Below are positions 11,401-23,700 of a stretch of DNA of 64,000 bases, piece after piece. The notes beneath the pieces were generated by a model. The model did not search any database. It was given only the letters and a program-made list of their open reading frames with translations, and was not told the origin of the DNA. Position 1 is the first letter of the stretch. Each line of letters begins with the position of its first letter. This stretch comes from Cervus elaphus (taxonomy: Eukaryota > Chordata > Mammalia > Artiodactyla > Cervidae). Made by a program: the position numbers and the translations under genes. The stretch covers positions 93,792,015 through 93,856,014 of the forward strand of contig NC_057823.1 of the NCBI RefSeq assembly GCF_910594005.1. The letters run 5' to 3'.

Positions 11401-13710
11401 AATCAGTGTAAGCATCTTAAATGAATTTCTTTTCATATTTCCTTCTCGGTATTCTTAAATGTTCATTCTTATGCTTACACAAAGCACTGTGAACAGATTT
11501 CTAGTGTTTATTTGAACTATGTCTCCATCTAAAGGCTTCACAATGTAATGTATTTTTGCTTGCAGGGAAAATTCTAATCTTAGCATCTTTAGGATATTGC
11601 ATATTAATTTGATCGAGTAGGGAAAAATAGGTCAACTATTAACCTGCAATGTGCTTTTAAAAAACTAATGCTTTCCTGAAGCAAAATTTTTCAGGTTAAA
11701 AATTATACAAAAAAACTACAAAATTGAATTGTTTAACCTGTTTTTTCCAAATGAAATGAAAAGCTAGCTAGTCTTATTACTAATCTATTTTATGAAAATT
11801 TAATATTTTTAAAGCAAAACATTTTTGTTTATTAATAGTAGGTGGATTGCAAATCAAAAAGAAAATTATGTGCTTTAGCCTCTCTCTATAAAACCAAATT
11901 TCCATTCCAGAAACACAGATTTGTAACCAAAAAAGGCACAATTTTACATTTCTCAGATTTTAGAAACAACCTTAGGAATTTTTAAATATGCCTAATAAAG
12001 AGACCACATAATCTATTTAAAACATTTTCTGCAAAGCAGAAAGATGGAGCTGCTATGACGTCCAATCTTCTCAGATATGTGCGGGAGCATTAGAGATGCA
12101 CTAGGCAATAAGTTCTGTACAGTGTATAGTTTAAGTTTATAGTGTATAGTTTAGCAGATATAAGGGGAATGCTACACTTTGGGAAGATTAGGTTCCTTTA
12201 AAGAATAGAATTTGAAAACAGAACAAAAAATTTTTCTTGGAGATTAATACGAGCAAACTTTTGAACCATATTGCTCTGTTAAGTTTGATTAACTTAAAAA
12301 AAATTCACTGCTATTGCCTATTATAAGCAATATAATTGGGAGTAGTAGAGGAGGTGAGGAGAATAGGCGGACATTTGAAGAGAAAAATATTCTGATGCTA
12401 ATTTGATTTTTCTCTTTCTGGTTTTTTTTTCCCCCTTTGTGCCTAGAATATTTTGAGGCTTGAGGACATTATGTCAGAAAGTCTAACTTTAAAAATGGAG
12501 CATATTTTGAATGTCAAAAAAATCAGTCAGAAAACTTCAGTGTTCTCCTTGTATCTCTTTTCTATAAATAATAATGATAAAATATTTTTTATCTTTTTGT
12601 AAAGAATAATCACTTCACAAAAGACAGCCCATGTGGGTTTAGACCTGCATTGGAACTGGAAAGAATGTCTGTGGTGAATGGTGAATTGTAGCACAAAAGC
12701 CTGAATGAAAAGAATGTTCGTGAAACCTCACACAAAACCTCCGTAACCGTTTTATCATGAGCTTCCCACAATATAACACAAGAGCTCTATATTCTAGGAA
12801 AACCTTGCCTGGTCCACTTATCATTTCAGCTTTATGTAGTGTACTGTGTGATTGCTAAATTAGTGCATAATGTTTTTATAATATTTATAGTACCAACATT
12901 TAGTTAAATAACCTTTATGTAAGATTTATGTTGATTTTTTTTATTTCTCATTTAATGGCAAATTATGAAGAGCATGTTTCATAAAGATAATTCTCCATTT
13001 AAATTCATCAGTCCATTAAATATTAAAATTATGTTTCTGATGCAATCGAGAACAAATTTGTCCAGCTTCAGTGATTATTTGCACTCATAAAAATTAGGCT
13101 TGATTAATAAAATTTAAATGCTTGATTAAGTTGACATTTTCATGTTCTACTCTGATTTATTAAAATTAGTCCCTGTACCCAGGCCTGGTATGCTAGTAGG
13201 TTTACCTTTTTTCCTTCTCTTAGTTGACATCCAGAGTGAGGCTGTTAGGAAAGAATATTTTGCTTTCGGACTCAATGATGTTTTCAGGGAAATGCCCTGT
13301 TCTTTGCTCACAGTGCAGCTGGCCTTTGTCTTTATGCACTGTGTGTGGTGGAGATTTGGATTACAATAATCAAGGACAGTGTTCCTTTCAAAAATCTATG
13401 GAATTGATCTGTAAGATGGCATGCATTTTTGGTATTTTTGTAAAATTCAGTTTTTAAGAAATTTTTGTCTATAGAAGATCATTTATATTTCCTCATTAGC
13501 TTTTTTTGTTGATAAAAATATAGTTTTTATTTTTGTGGGACTTGCATGTATGTAGCAGGGGGATTACAAACAAATCTTTCTGGGGCAATGTCACTATCTT
13601 TGTCCACAAGCTCAAAATCAGGAAGGACTAATGACCATGGAAAACTGTTCTCGTCAATAGGTCTTACTAGGGAACTCTTCAAGAAATGTGATTACCTCCA
13701 CTATGTTTAT
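8495..13710. other. Long block without young SINEs
   Basis: About 5.2 kb contain no Bov-tA, Bov-A2, BovB or recent L1 copy that I can recognise. The sequence is AT-rich with many TAAT motifs. The 10570-11300 part is described separately as a candidate regulatory element. Confidence 0.6.
10570..11300. promoter_or_regulatory. Candidate conserved noncoding element
   Basis: Repeat-free sequence with intact CpG-containing words (GGTGCGCTTGCAGTCA, GAATGACGCAATTAAACTGT) and a TAATTAGTGTGATAGGCTTG homeodomain-like cluster. Conservation cannot be measured here, so this is inference only. Confidence 0.3.
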
Positions 13711-13915
13711 ATTCAGTCGCTCAGTCGTGACCAGCTCTTTGCAACCCCATGAACTATAGCCCACCAGGCTCCTCTGTGCATGGGATTTTCCAGGCAAGAA
13801 TACTGGAGTGGGTTGCCCTCACCTTCTCCAGGGGATCTTCCCAATGTAGAGATTGAATCTGCATCTCCTACATTGGCGGGTGGGTTCTTTAACATTGAGT
13901 CACCCAGGAAGCCCT
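13711..13915 (-). mobile_element. Bov-tA SINE
   Basis: The reverse-oriented Bov-A body (CAGTCGCTCAGTCGTGACCA, CATGGGATTTTCCAGGCAAG) leads into the reversed tRNA-like head ending AGTCACCCAGGAAGCCC. Confidence 0.93.
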
Positions 13916-13984
13916 CCTTTAGGTTACTCACTTTTATACCCTCACTGGCTTGTGCTATTTTAAATATGGTCAGGTGTCTAATTA

Positions 13985-14190
13985 TCATTTATGGAGCACT
14001 CACTGTTTTCTTAACACAGTGGACTATCTCTTTAACTCTAACAAGATCTCAACAAAGGTAAGTGTTATTCCCATTTCACGGGTGAGGAAACTGAGATGTA
14101 GAGAAATGAATACATTCATACAGCTAACAGATGGAAGGTCTGAAATGTAATACCCTGTCTTCCTAAGTTCAGAGTTTGGACCTTTAACCT
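13985..14190 (-). mobile_element. MIR SINE
   Basis: The reversed MIR order is clear: CCCATTTCACGGGTGAGGAA, ACTGAGATGTAGAGAAATG, CAGCTAACAGATGGAAGG, then GACCTTTAACCTCTAGCAG. Confidence 0.75.
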
Positions 14191-15894
14191 CTAGCAGCTA
14201 TACAGGGGTAGTGGCAACATTCTATTTTAAGATGTTTCTGCTGTTGCCCATGGGAGTGTAACATATCTGGAAACTATGTTTAGGTGAACTGTCTTTCATT
14301 TAAAAATGCTGCCAGAATATCATTATTTTTTAAAAAATAAGTGATATGATATTTTCTTTTTCTTGTAAGATGAAATAAATTCAATAACAAAATGACAGAA
14401 AATGCCCTTGAAGGTGTATTTTAGTTTGGTTACCTACAGGTGTTATTCCAGTTCTATGAACATAAAGGTTTTAAAATTGCATGCTCTTAATAAGCTTATC
14501 TCATGCAACACTAAAAAATAATGAATACAAAACTCTCAGGGTTATTGGGCTCCTAATAATAGTTCTGACTTATAAACATTTTCCATAAGCAGATAAAGAC
14601 ATGTCATTGGCTTCTACTTTTAGTTTGTTAATTTAACAAACTTGTCATTTCTTGTCACCTTTCTGAACTAGGGACAATTATTCTCTGCAAATATCACATG
14701 AAACCTTCTGCCAACACCACCCCACCCCACAGGGCATGATACGAACAGTCATGGGGTTATGAGTCAGCCAGCAGGTGCTTCTGTGAATCCTATATCCTAT
14801 CTCCGTCCCCATAATGTGTCAAGGAGTTTTGGCTAACTACAAAGAGGAGTGTATAGAATCATTTAGAAAGAACCCACAGGATATCACTAGAAATAGGTGG
14901 GAAAAGCACATCCATCTTGAGAAATGACACCCAAACCGTGGATATTCTTTCTTGTCCTCTCCCATTCTTCAATTATAGAAATGACAAAATTGCAGGGGCA
15001 AATCTTTTGGAAAGGGAACAGAAATAATAAAATCATTTGGTTGAAAAAGGGGTAGATGCTTGGGCTGGACACTTTGGAATACCATTTAGATGGTAATTCT
15101 CTGGATCCATAGGGGACTTTGAGGAGACTTTAGGAAGTTGAGTTTTGAATGAGTTCCTGGGAATCCAGGGGTCAATTGGGCTTCAAATAACAGAAGTCCA
15201 GCTATTTATGAGGGCAAGATCTTCAGGTTTCCTTCAGGGTCTCCAAGACAATTCATTTGGTGGAAAAAGAGCTGGGTTTCATGGCAGAAATCCTTGATAG
15301 GAATGAAGAGTAGTATCTTTTTATCTTGTTACATTCTTATATGCATCTTTGGGGAGTCTGAGCAAGGTGGGAGTGATTCAGGAGGATGAGGGGGGCTACA
15401 GTATGAGAGTGACTGCAAGCGTCCTCCAAGGCAGCCACCACTAACTCTAAATTCAGAGTATCTCTCTTGAGTCCTAACGGAACTAAAACAAAAGAAGTCT
15501 GCCTTCTAGAGAGGAGACTCTTTAGTAAGTTGATTTTTAAGAACAGAACTGTTTTCCTTCACATTTCTATGTGAACTGATACGTCACAGACAGGCAACCC
15601 TCACCTTCTACCATTCTACAATTTTACCTTTCCAATTTGAAGGTGTGCTACAGTTTGAGATGAGAGTAAAAAAGACGGATGATAAACTGAAGAATTAAAA
15701 GCAAACGAGCTACTGAGTGAAAGGGACAGACTACAGGTGGAATAAGAGCTGTGGCCACAAATGGGTAGATTCCTTTTCTTTATCTGCACAGGACACGCAC
15801 ACACACCTGGGATAATCCAAACGTCTCTTGGCTGCGCGTGTCTGCATTTCATACACAGACCTCCATCACTGCTCCTATCATAGCCATGTACCCC
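14191..15894. other. Unique intronic sequence
   Basis: I see no gene or clear repeat in this 1.7-kb stretch. Confidence 0.5.
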
Positions 15895-16085
15895 ATTTAG
15901 TTGTTTGTTTCCCTCACAAGACCACAAACTGGGCAAGGACCAGGTCTTTTTTTTTTCTTCTCTCTCTCTTTCTTTTATTTTTACTGAAGTATAATTGATT
16001 TACTGGGGCTGGGTCTTATTCACCTTTGAACAACCTGCTAGCACAGTGTCTGCAAAAGTTCAGTGCATTTTTGTTGAATGAAAAC
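15895..16085 (+). mobile_element. L2 3' end interrupted by a tiny L1 insertion
   Basis: The left part (CAAACTGGGCAAGGACCAGG) and right part (GGGTCTTATTCACCTTTGAA, then CTAGCACAGTGTCTGCAAAA, ending TTTTGTTGAATGAA) form one L2 3' region, split by the T-rich insertion at about 15946-16002. Confidence 0.65.
15946..16002 (-). mobile_element. Severely truncated L1 3' end inside L2
   Basis: A reversed poly(A) tract (T- and CT-rich) is followed by ATTTTTACTGAAGTATAATT and GATTTAC, the reverse of the artiodactyl L1 extreme 3' end. The flanks share an imperfect GGTCTT-containing duplication. Confidence 0.6.
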
Positions 16086-16139
16086 TATGAAACTTAGACA
16101 ATTTTTGATGTGGAAAAAAGACTGGACTAAAATATGTAG

Positions 16140-16225
16140 TATTCATTCACTAAATCTTTTTTGAGCAACTACTGTGCTGCTATGACTTGCTCTGTGCTGG
16201 GATTAGATACCCAAATGGAAGATAC
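16140..16225 (-). mobile_element. L2-like old LINE fragment
   Basis: ATTCATTCACTAAATCTTTT then TTGAGCAACTACTGTGC and CTCTGTGCTGGGATTAGATA follow the reversed L2 3' pattern. Confidence 0.55.
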
Positions 16226-16439
16226 TGTTAGAACAATCTGGAGCAGGTGAAGAAGACCCCCAGAGAGGGTTTTTTTTAATTTATTATAGAGTGAGGGAAA
16301 AACAGGAAATCAGAGGGGTGGGTTCACTTAACCTTGTAGAGTGTTTGGTGGTAGGGATGGGTTGATGGGGGTGGCAGTGGGCAAGAATGGGTAGGAAGGC
16401 AGAGATGGCTTTCAGGGGGAAATGATGAAGATAACTGGC

Positions 16440-16860
16440 GGTTACCCAGGCACATACATATAAAAATATTAAAACTTTAATGAGTGGCAAGTTACTATTA
16501 ACTCCCCAAAATATTCAAAATACATATACTCTGACCCAGAAATTCTGCTTCAAGGACATTTCCAAGGGCCTGCTCAGAGATCTGTTTAGGATTGCTGTTT
16601 ACAGCATTCTTTGAGATGGCAGAAACACTGGAAATGAACGTTTCCAAAATTAGTGTCTAACTGAGAAAAAAACAGAGTATTCATATGGCAAAAACTATTT
16701 AGTTATTAAAAATCCTGTTATATTCCAGCAGTTTGAGGGAGTCTCAAAGTAGGTATGCTAACAGGGTCTTTAATGTGATCCAACTTTTGTAAAAAACAAA
16801 GTATACATGACAAGCAAGAAATACAACTTATATTCATAAACCTATTTTTTTAAGAAAAGA
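16440..16860 (+). mobile_element. Old L1 (L1M-type) 3' region
   Basis: GACCCAGAAATTCTGCTTCA, TTTACAGCATTCTTTGAGAT, GGAAATGAACGTTTCCAAAA, GTTATTAAAAATCCTGTTAT and ATCCAACTTTTGTAAAAAAC occur in the order seen at the end of L1 ORF2 and the 3' UTR of old mammalian L1s. It is strongly diverged. Confidence 0.6.
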
Positions 16861-16917
16861 GTAGAAGCTATAGAGAGAGTATATCGACTATTTGGGAAAC
16901 TATTGATACAAATATAC

Positions 16918-17755
16918 TCAGTTCCGGATACTGCTGCTGCGGGCCACGGCCACCCTAGCCACACTGGGTTGGTCTCTGTCAAGACCATGGCCCCCACTCC
17001 CATCCTTCAGTGCTCCCCTCCCCACATGGCAGAAGAGCCCGCCTTGAACCTGCCCCTCCGCTGTGCTCTGGGGCCTTGACCCAAACACACCTAGGCTGCC
17101 ATCCACTCAGCACCAACAGGGTCCCCTCCCAGCTCATGATGGAGCTGGAGACGCAGCCCTGGAGCCAATCCCCAGGGCAAGCTGCCTGGGGAGAGCCAGG
17201 CCCTTGCAAGGGAGTGCTCCCACCTCTCTGCAGGCCTTCTGAGCTCAACTCCTTCAATGTCTGGCTCCTGAAGCAAGGACTTCAAAGGCTCCAGCCACCT
17301 GTCCAGGCACAGTGCCCCATGTCATGCCAGACTGGCCCACTGAACATCTGCTCTGGTGCCCACGGGACTCCCGGACACAGCGGGAGCACCTCCATTAAGT
17401 CTGAGCGCACACGTCTCCCTGGGCCATGACGTCTGTCCCACCCACACACACTCACTGCTTGGGCAGAAGTGAGTGTCTTACCTTAGGCCCCAGGTTCCAC
17501 ATCTATACAAAGAGAGACGCATCCTTCCTTCCTTCTTCCACTTCCGTTGTGTTACCTGGACCAAGCCCTTGCCCTCCCCAGGCCTGGGGGATGGGTGTGT
17601 TGCAGGAGAGCTGAGAACCCAGGTCTGGGAGCCAGTTGGAACGGGGTTCCTGCCCTGCTGTGCTGTGTGGGCCTTTGCCCCTGGCATAGACTCTCAGCCT
17701 CATTCTCCTGCTCTCCCAGGTGGCGAACGGTTCCTTTTTAGATGAAAGAGATAAG
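16918..17755. other. GC-rich island of unknown origin
   Basis: About 0.84 kb is clearly richer in G+C than the flanking AT-rich intron and holds roughly 15 CpG dinucleotides. Several frames stay open for 60-139 codons on both strands, as expected from GC-rich composition. I recognise no protein, promoter or LTR in it; the final 130 bp may be a MIR. It could be an exapted regulatory island, an old retroposed fragment or an unrecognised repeat. Confidence 0.5.
17605..17725 (+). mobile_element. Possible MIR SINE
   Basis: GGTCTGGGAGCCAGTTGGAA, GGGTTCCTGCCCTGCTGTG, CTGTGTGGGCCTTTGCCCCT and CTCAGCCTCATTCTCC follow the MIR head and core order with many changes. Confidence 0.4.
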
Positions 17756-17831
17756 AAAAGAGCATCCCCAATTGTGCCTGCTACCTCTACCTTTTTGCTC
17801 ATGAAGCACTCCATTCTCAAAAACAAACAAA

Positions 17832-17857
17832 ACACACACACACACACACACACACAC
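17832..17857 (+). repeat. (AC)13 microsatellite
   Basis: An uninterrupted AC dinucleotide run follows an A-rich AAACAAACAA lead-in. Confidence 0.95.
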
Positions 17858-17922
17858 GATCCTGATGGAATATAGGGGAGCTAAAGCTGAAGCTATGGTT
17901 TGGGTGCTACTCTGGTGTTGCC

Positions 17923-18077
17923 AGGCAACGACAGATGAGATGGTTGGATGGCATCAATGATGTGACGGACATGAGTTTGAGTAAACTCTGGGAGTTGGTG
18001 ATGGACAGGGAAGCCTGGCGTGCTGCAGTCCACGGGGTCGCAAGGAGTCAGACACGACTGAGCGACTGAACTGAACT
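17923..18077 (+). mobile_element. BovB LINE 3' end fragment
   Basis: GATGAGATGGTTGGATGGCA, then ATGAGTTTGAGTAAACTCTG and GACACGACTGAGCGACTGAA is the BovB ORF end and tail. The element is strongly 5'-truncated and its tail runs directly into a Bov-tA head. Confidence 0.9.
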
Positions 18078-18284
18078 GGTGGCTCAGTGGTAAAGAATCC
18101 GCCTGCAATGCAGGAGACACAGGTTTGATCGCTGGGTCAGGAAGATCCCCCTGCAGGAGAAAATGGCAATTCACTCCTGTATTCTTGCCTGGAAAATTCC
18201 ATGGACAGAAGAGACTGGCAGACTGTGTAGCCCATGGTGTCGCAGAAGAGTCGGACACAACTTAGCAACTAAACCACAACAACA
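18076..18284 (+). mobile_element. Bov-tA SINE fused to a BovB tail
   Basis: The element starts at CTGGTGGCTCAGTGGTAAAG, missing the first few bases (GGGCTTCC) of the usual head. It then follows the full Bov-tA order to GTCGGACACAACTTAGCAAC. Confidence 0.9.
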
Positions 18285-20144
18285 CATGGTTTGGGGTGGG
18301 GTGTACACGTGAGGAATCTTTTTTTGACAGCCTCAAAGATATTATGGAAAAGATAAAAGTAGCAGAGGGAGAAAAATCAGCATTTTGTTTTAGAATTATC
18401 ACCTTCCTACAAGTCTTGAGGTAAGAAAACAAGCTGTGATTTTGGGGAAAGTTGCCAGAAAAATACAAGTCATCCAGTGAAATTGGAATTTCAGATAAAT
18501 AATGAATATTATTTTTGTATAAATATCTCCTGTTGTTTATCTGCAATCCCGATTTAACTGGGCATCTGTATTTTTATTGGCTCAATCTGGCAACCCTAAA
18601 TTGGGAACAGTTTCAGAGGCCTTCAGAGGTTGGAGTTTTGAAGAAACTTTGCAAAGTAGAAGGGCGTGGTCATCTAGTGAGAGGGAGGAGATACAGAGTT
18701 GGGGGAGCATTGAGAAGAGTGGGAAAAATGTGCAGATCCTGCTGGGGGTGTGTCCAGAGCCTGGTGAGGTGATGGTCATCAGGGTTCAGGGCACCAGCCC
18801 GGACAGTGAGTGGTCATCTGGCACATCTAAGCGGTTGAACAGCTTGAGAGGGGTCATAAGCGATGACATTTTTTACTGACATGCGATCGGTGGTTGGTTT
18901 CTTTCTGCTTGTGATTGTGCTGGAAAACTAGAGGTCTGGTACTTTGCACGATCCTCCTCACATTTTTGCAAGCTGGTGACCTTCTTAAAAATTTGAGAAA
19001 ATTGTTGAAACAAGTAGGAAAAAGAAAAGAGTGATCATCTATTTTTAGATGTGTTTACAGGCCGTATGACTCAGCGCTGCTTCTGTTAAGAGCAAGTACA
19101 CGGTCTTTTTGGTACTGAGATGCAAACTCAGGAGGCTCTGATCCATGCTACTTTCTGTAAATGATAAAGGCCTCATTTCAGTACCAAGGTTCTGACCACA
19201 CACCCCAGTGCTTTTTCTATGGAGTCCGCTCCTCTCAGCTCAGCTCTGGTCAGCCTGTTTAGATCCTGTTCGGAATATTTCACATATTCAGTGGTCTGCT
19301 TCTTCAAATATTCCACCCTGGACTTCTTTGCAGCTGAGAGTACTGGCTGAGAAAATAATAAATGAGTTTGATTTATAGGAAGTCAGGTCAAACAGTCAGA
19401 TGTCTCTTTGGTGGTTTGTATCTGGTAGATGATCTGCAGTTGTCCAATCAACAGCATTTATGGTAGCAAAGAAAATGCTCTCCTTATAAGCTTTATTTCT
19501 AGACATCAGTGTTCTGGGCCTAATTGGAATAGACCCAACAACAACGAATATATTCAGTGCTCTTCTAAAGGGGAAAAGAAGCGTGGAAGGCTTTGCCATG
19601 TGGAGGAACTAATAAAACATTTCAGTATTTACTGAAGTATTTTAGTAGACAGGCTGGGGTTCAACTTGTATCACAGTGAGATCATCAGTTAGAGAATGAT
19701 TTCATTGATCTAGCCTACTCTTCAGTCTTTTAAAGTCTCCATTGATTAGGCAACTGAGGTTGTTCTGTGGGAGGCATATCTTGACAGTAAAAATGAATGC
19801 TCTCTTAAAATGTAATTAAAACATACAGCTTGAAGAATGTTTGAATGTCCAGATATTCAGAGACTTTCTTCACTAATGTGAAGGATTATTATCTCTGATT
19901 TACTCTCCCCATGCTCACCTGGGTGGAGGAAGGTACTCTTCCAGGTCATGAAGTTTTTTTTTTTTTAAATGAATGGGGTCACCTGGAGACAAACATGTGA
20001 CCAGTACCCATTATTGAGAGGTCACCAGGTACCTCACAGGAAGGAATCTGGGGACGCCTAGGATTCTCTGTAAGGCTCCAGACACTTCAAAAGTGATGGC
20101 TTGGTTAAAGGCATGCCCGAACCTGCACCACAGAGATAACCTGA
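18285..20144. other. Unique intronic sequence
   Basis: No transposon recognised. Chance open frames occur at 18577-18879 (plus strand, 100 codons) and 19396-19599 (minus strand, 67 codons). Neither resembles a protein I know, and neither has a splice or promoter context that would support it. Confidence 0.5.
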
Positions 20145-20340
20145 GTTTTCAGGACAGGGCAGAGCTGGGTTTGAGTCCCACTTACTCTATGGAGATTGTT
20201 ATTCATCCTCTTTGAGCTTGAATTTCCTCATTCACAAAACGAAGATACAATCATCTAGAATCATCTACTTGATATTGTTATTATAAAGAATTCAAGGATA
20301 CCAGGCCTCTAAAAGGTGTAGCAGGGCATTTGATAAATTT
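20145..20340 (+). mobile_element. MIR SINE
   Basis: CAGAGCTGGGTTTGAGTCCC, TTGAGCTTGAATTTCCTCAT, CACAAAACGAAGATACAATC and TAAAAGGTGTAGCAGGGCAT follow the MIR consensus order. Confidence 0.6.
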
Positions 20341-20574
20341 AAGAGGCTGAATAGGTACCTGTTCCTCTCCTGAATGAGAGGTGAGGAGGAGATGGCGGAT
20401 GGAGTGGGGAAAATGAGGGTTTTCAAACTATCTGTCTGCTCAAAGGTAGAGTTCCTCCTACTGACTGTTCTGAAATGTAAAGGAGAAATGTGCTTGAAAG
20501 GTGCCCAGGAAGACCTAGAATAGACCAGATGATAGCCCCAAGAGCAAATTTAATGGACTGGAGGTAAGGAGTGC

Positions 20575-20700
20575 AAACTTCAGAAAGACTGACAGATCCT
20601 AATGCCCTCTCTGCCACTTTCGAACTAACCGTGTGCCTTTTGAGCTATTTAATCTCTCTACCCTGTATGTAAAGTAGTAATAATGACACTTGTCTCTGAG
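20575..20700 (+). mobile_element. MIR SINE
   Basis: CCTCTCTGCCACTTTCGAAC, CGTGTGCCTTTTGAGC, TTAATCTCTCTACCCTGTAT and AGTAATAATGACACTTGTCT fit the MIR core. Confidence 0.55.
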
Positions 20701-23700
20701 TGAGTATAACAGAGCTCTGGTTTGCTTGGCCAACCCATTTCTTTTATCTTAAGACTTGATTTGTCTCTCTCTCAAGGAAGGGTTCTTGTAGCCATGCTTG
20801 AAAGAAACTGCTTAATACAGTGCCCAAGGTGTGATGAAGCTTTGGTAATTTTTAAATCCAAAGTAAAGACCACTTCTTGGCATGTATTTCCACAAAATCT
20901 CAGTTTATAGTAACTGTAAAGTGGACAATTGCTACCAGCCTAACGGGCAGTGCAGGGGTGATTTCCCCCTGGTTCTGGAGTGATGGCTCAAACCAGGGGA
21001 AGTATCACATTCCTATCTTCATATCCCCTTCAAGCCCGAGACATCTCTGAATGAAGTTTATTTATGTTAAACAGTTTCCTCCGGAAAAGCCTAACAATTC
21101 TTATGCTAGAAAGCTTAATGTCATGGTCTGAGCATAGATAGATTTAGATCTAGAATTGCTTATTTTTAACAAGTCTGACTGAGAGACAACGGAGGCAAAA
21201 TACCATTGCTAACCATACCTCTTTCTCGAGTGCAACTCTAAGTCTATATCATTGGAATGGCTGTTTCTTTATCCTTTCCTCAATGAGTTCTGCTCATTAA
21301 ATGCCACAAAACTTACTTGGCAAAGGTTAGATCTCATTTTTTTCATTAAAGTAAAACAGACACCACGGTGAGGAAAAAGTAAGGGATTTAAGTTCCTGTG
21401 ATCCTAAGCCTCCAAAATGGAAGTGGTCTCCCTAATAAACAATAGACAAAGAAATCCTTTTCTATTTTAGTATTAAACTCAACTATCCACTAATATTTTG
21501 CAGATAGAATTTTTGCCCATCTATATACTTTTTAATCTTTTAGAGTATTCATTTCCTTTTCTCTCTCATGTCACGGAAATATTACCTCCTTTTTGCTCTT
21601 TGCCACACAAACTTGAGGTTCATTTTGATTTGTTTTTCTTCTATAATTTTCATCCTAGTTGGATTTTCTCAGCTGAAAACGTACAGATGATTTTTTTGTA
21701 TGTGACAGAATATTCCCCTCCACCCCTACATCCCCTTCTCCTAAAACAGAGTGTTTCCTGGTTTAGAATCAGTCAACAGTATGATTTATGCACTTTAGAG
21801 ATTCCCTCAAGTTTTCACACATGCTGAAAAATTCTGCATTGTTTTGGGGAAAGCAATAGGGATTTAGGACAAAGTACCGTTCTTTCAATGCTATCCACTA
21901 TGCAGTAGATAAACAGTCTTTAGGCACAGCATGGCCACCCCTACAAATACTTTCCCTTAATTTACATACATATGAATGTGAATATAGACGTATGTGTACA
22001 TATATGTGTATGAATATATATACACACATGTGTGTATGTAATCTATAACCAGCAAAGTATAATCCAGGTTTCTTTTCAAAAGGAGCAACCAGTTCAAATG
22101 CACAGCTGGGTATGGCAGAAAACACATAATTAGACAAATTGGATTGAAGAGTTACGTAAGGTCTCAACTGAGCCAGTGAATGAGAAGCTGAATGAAACGT
22201 TGTGATTGCTGCTCCGGTGCCTAGAAAGAACAGAATATGTGGATATGTGTGTTTTGGGCAAATAAAAGGCAATTACTGGGAGTTATGGAGTGCAGTTGGC
22301 ATTCCATGCAAGTTAGACTAAAGAACGTTTCACAGTGGGCTGTGCTGGGGAAGAAAATGTTGTCCATGGCTAAAAGGGGGATTCTGTCAGAGACGCACCA
22401 ACAAGGAAGGATGTGCAATTACCATATTGGAGTTATACTTTGGGGGGAAAAGAGCAGCAGAAAAATTTGCATGATACATAACTTTTCAATAGGCTTATAA
22501 AAATTCTCAGAGAATTTGAAGTAGAAGGGGTTACCTTATATATCATTACTTTCCCTCTAAAAGTAGACCTTTCCAGCCAAGACTGGTATATTTTGAAGAA
22601 AACAGCAAGCAAAGTCTATAGTTTCAGAATTTTGTTGTTGTTTTACTGAGAATAGTCAAACCAATGACTAAATATTGAAGATAAGCCCCCTCATAGGATT
22701 AAGAAGCTGAAATGAAATTACCACTTTTTCTTATTTGCAAACATTATTATTTGCAAATCTGTCTCAAGACAACTGAATGAAAAGTAGATTTTCTTCTCTC
22801 TCAACAATCTCCCAGAAATAAATGGGACAAAAAAGCAATTGCCTAAAAGAGTACTATGTTCTTAAAGAAAACATCCTGGATTAATTGACAAAAGTACCTA
22901 TTAGTCCCCACGATACCATGTGGGACTTGTCTCTCAGTGTGCAAGTTAAATATATATCCACAAAATCCTTGCCAATAATAATAATAATAACTTCTCATCT
23001 GTTGACGCTGTCTAACCATTAAAATCTCTCAGAGAAATCTCATGTTTGGTTTGATAAACTTTACAAAAAATGTTGAATGTTTCTAATTTACAAAACACAT
23101 GCTAGAAATGGTGGCAAGTACAAAGATGAATAGTTTGTCACTTCACATTTATAACCTCATGAGAGAGACAGAAATATATACAAATAGTATAGGGAAATAA
23201 ACATGGTGGTTGTTGTTGGCAACTCTGCCATCTACTTGGTAGTTGTGTATCTGGATTTTTCTTTTACTTTGATGTTAAAGAAAATCATTTCAAAAAATAT
23301 ATTTTTCTTTTGTAACCATTTAAAGTATATTGTGCTTGAGTTATTTAAAAGGAAAATTATTTTATGTCATAGGTATGTCTGTGCAAACACTATGATGCTA
23401 ACTATATTATGTACTACTTTATAATAAAGTAGTATATAATATTACTAAACTTATGATCAAATAGGTCTGTTTCTTACATCATTATGGGCATAATAGTTGG
23501 CATAAGTCCTGATTAGAAGTCAAATGGAGGCTTTTAATGGCAAATAAGAAAAGAATCAATGCAATCTGATGTGGACTAATAGCTACCAAATAGATTCTCA
23601 TGTTTGAAAAACCCTTAAATTACTCTCAACAGCTGTATATAATTATAAAACTTCAAATGTTCTATATGGATAAGACACTTGTGTTTATTTATTTATGAGG

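Noticed and set aside
17010..17429. 139-codon plus-strand open frame in the GC-rich island
   Set aside because: Other frames on both strands are open there too, as expected from GC-rich composition. It has no recognisable domain, splice context or known homologue.
18577..18879. 100-codon plus-strand open frame
   Set aside because: No known family resemblance, low-complexity composition, and a length expected by chance in 64 kb.
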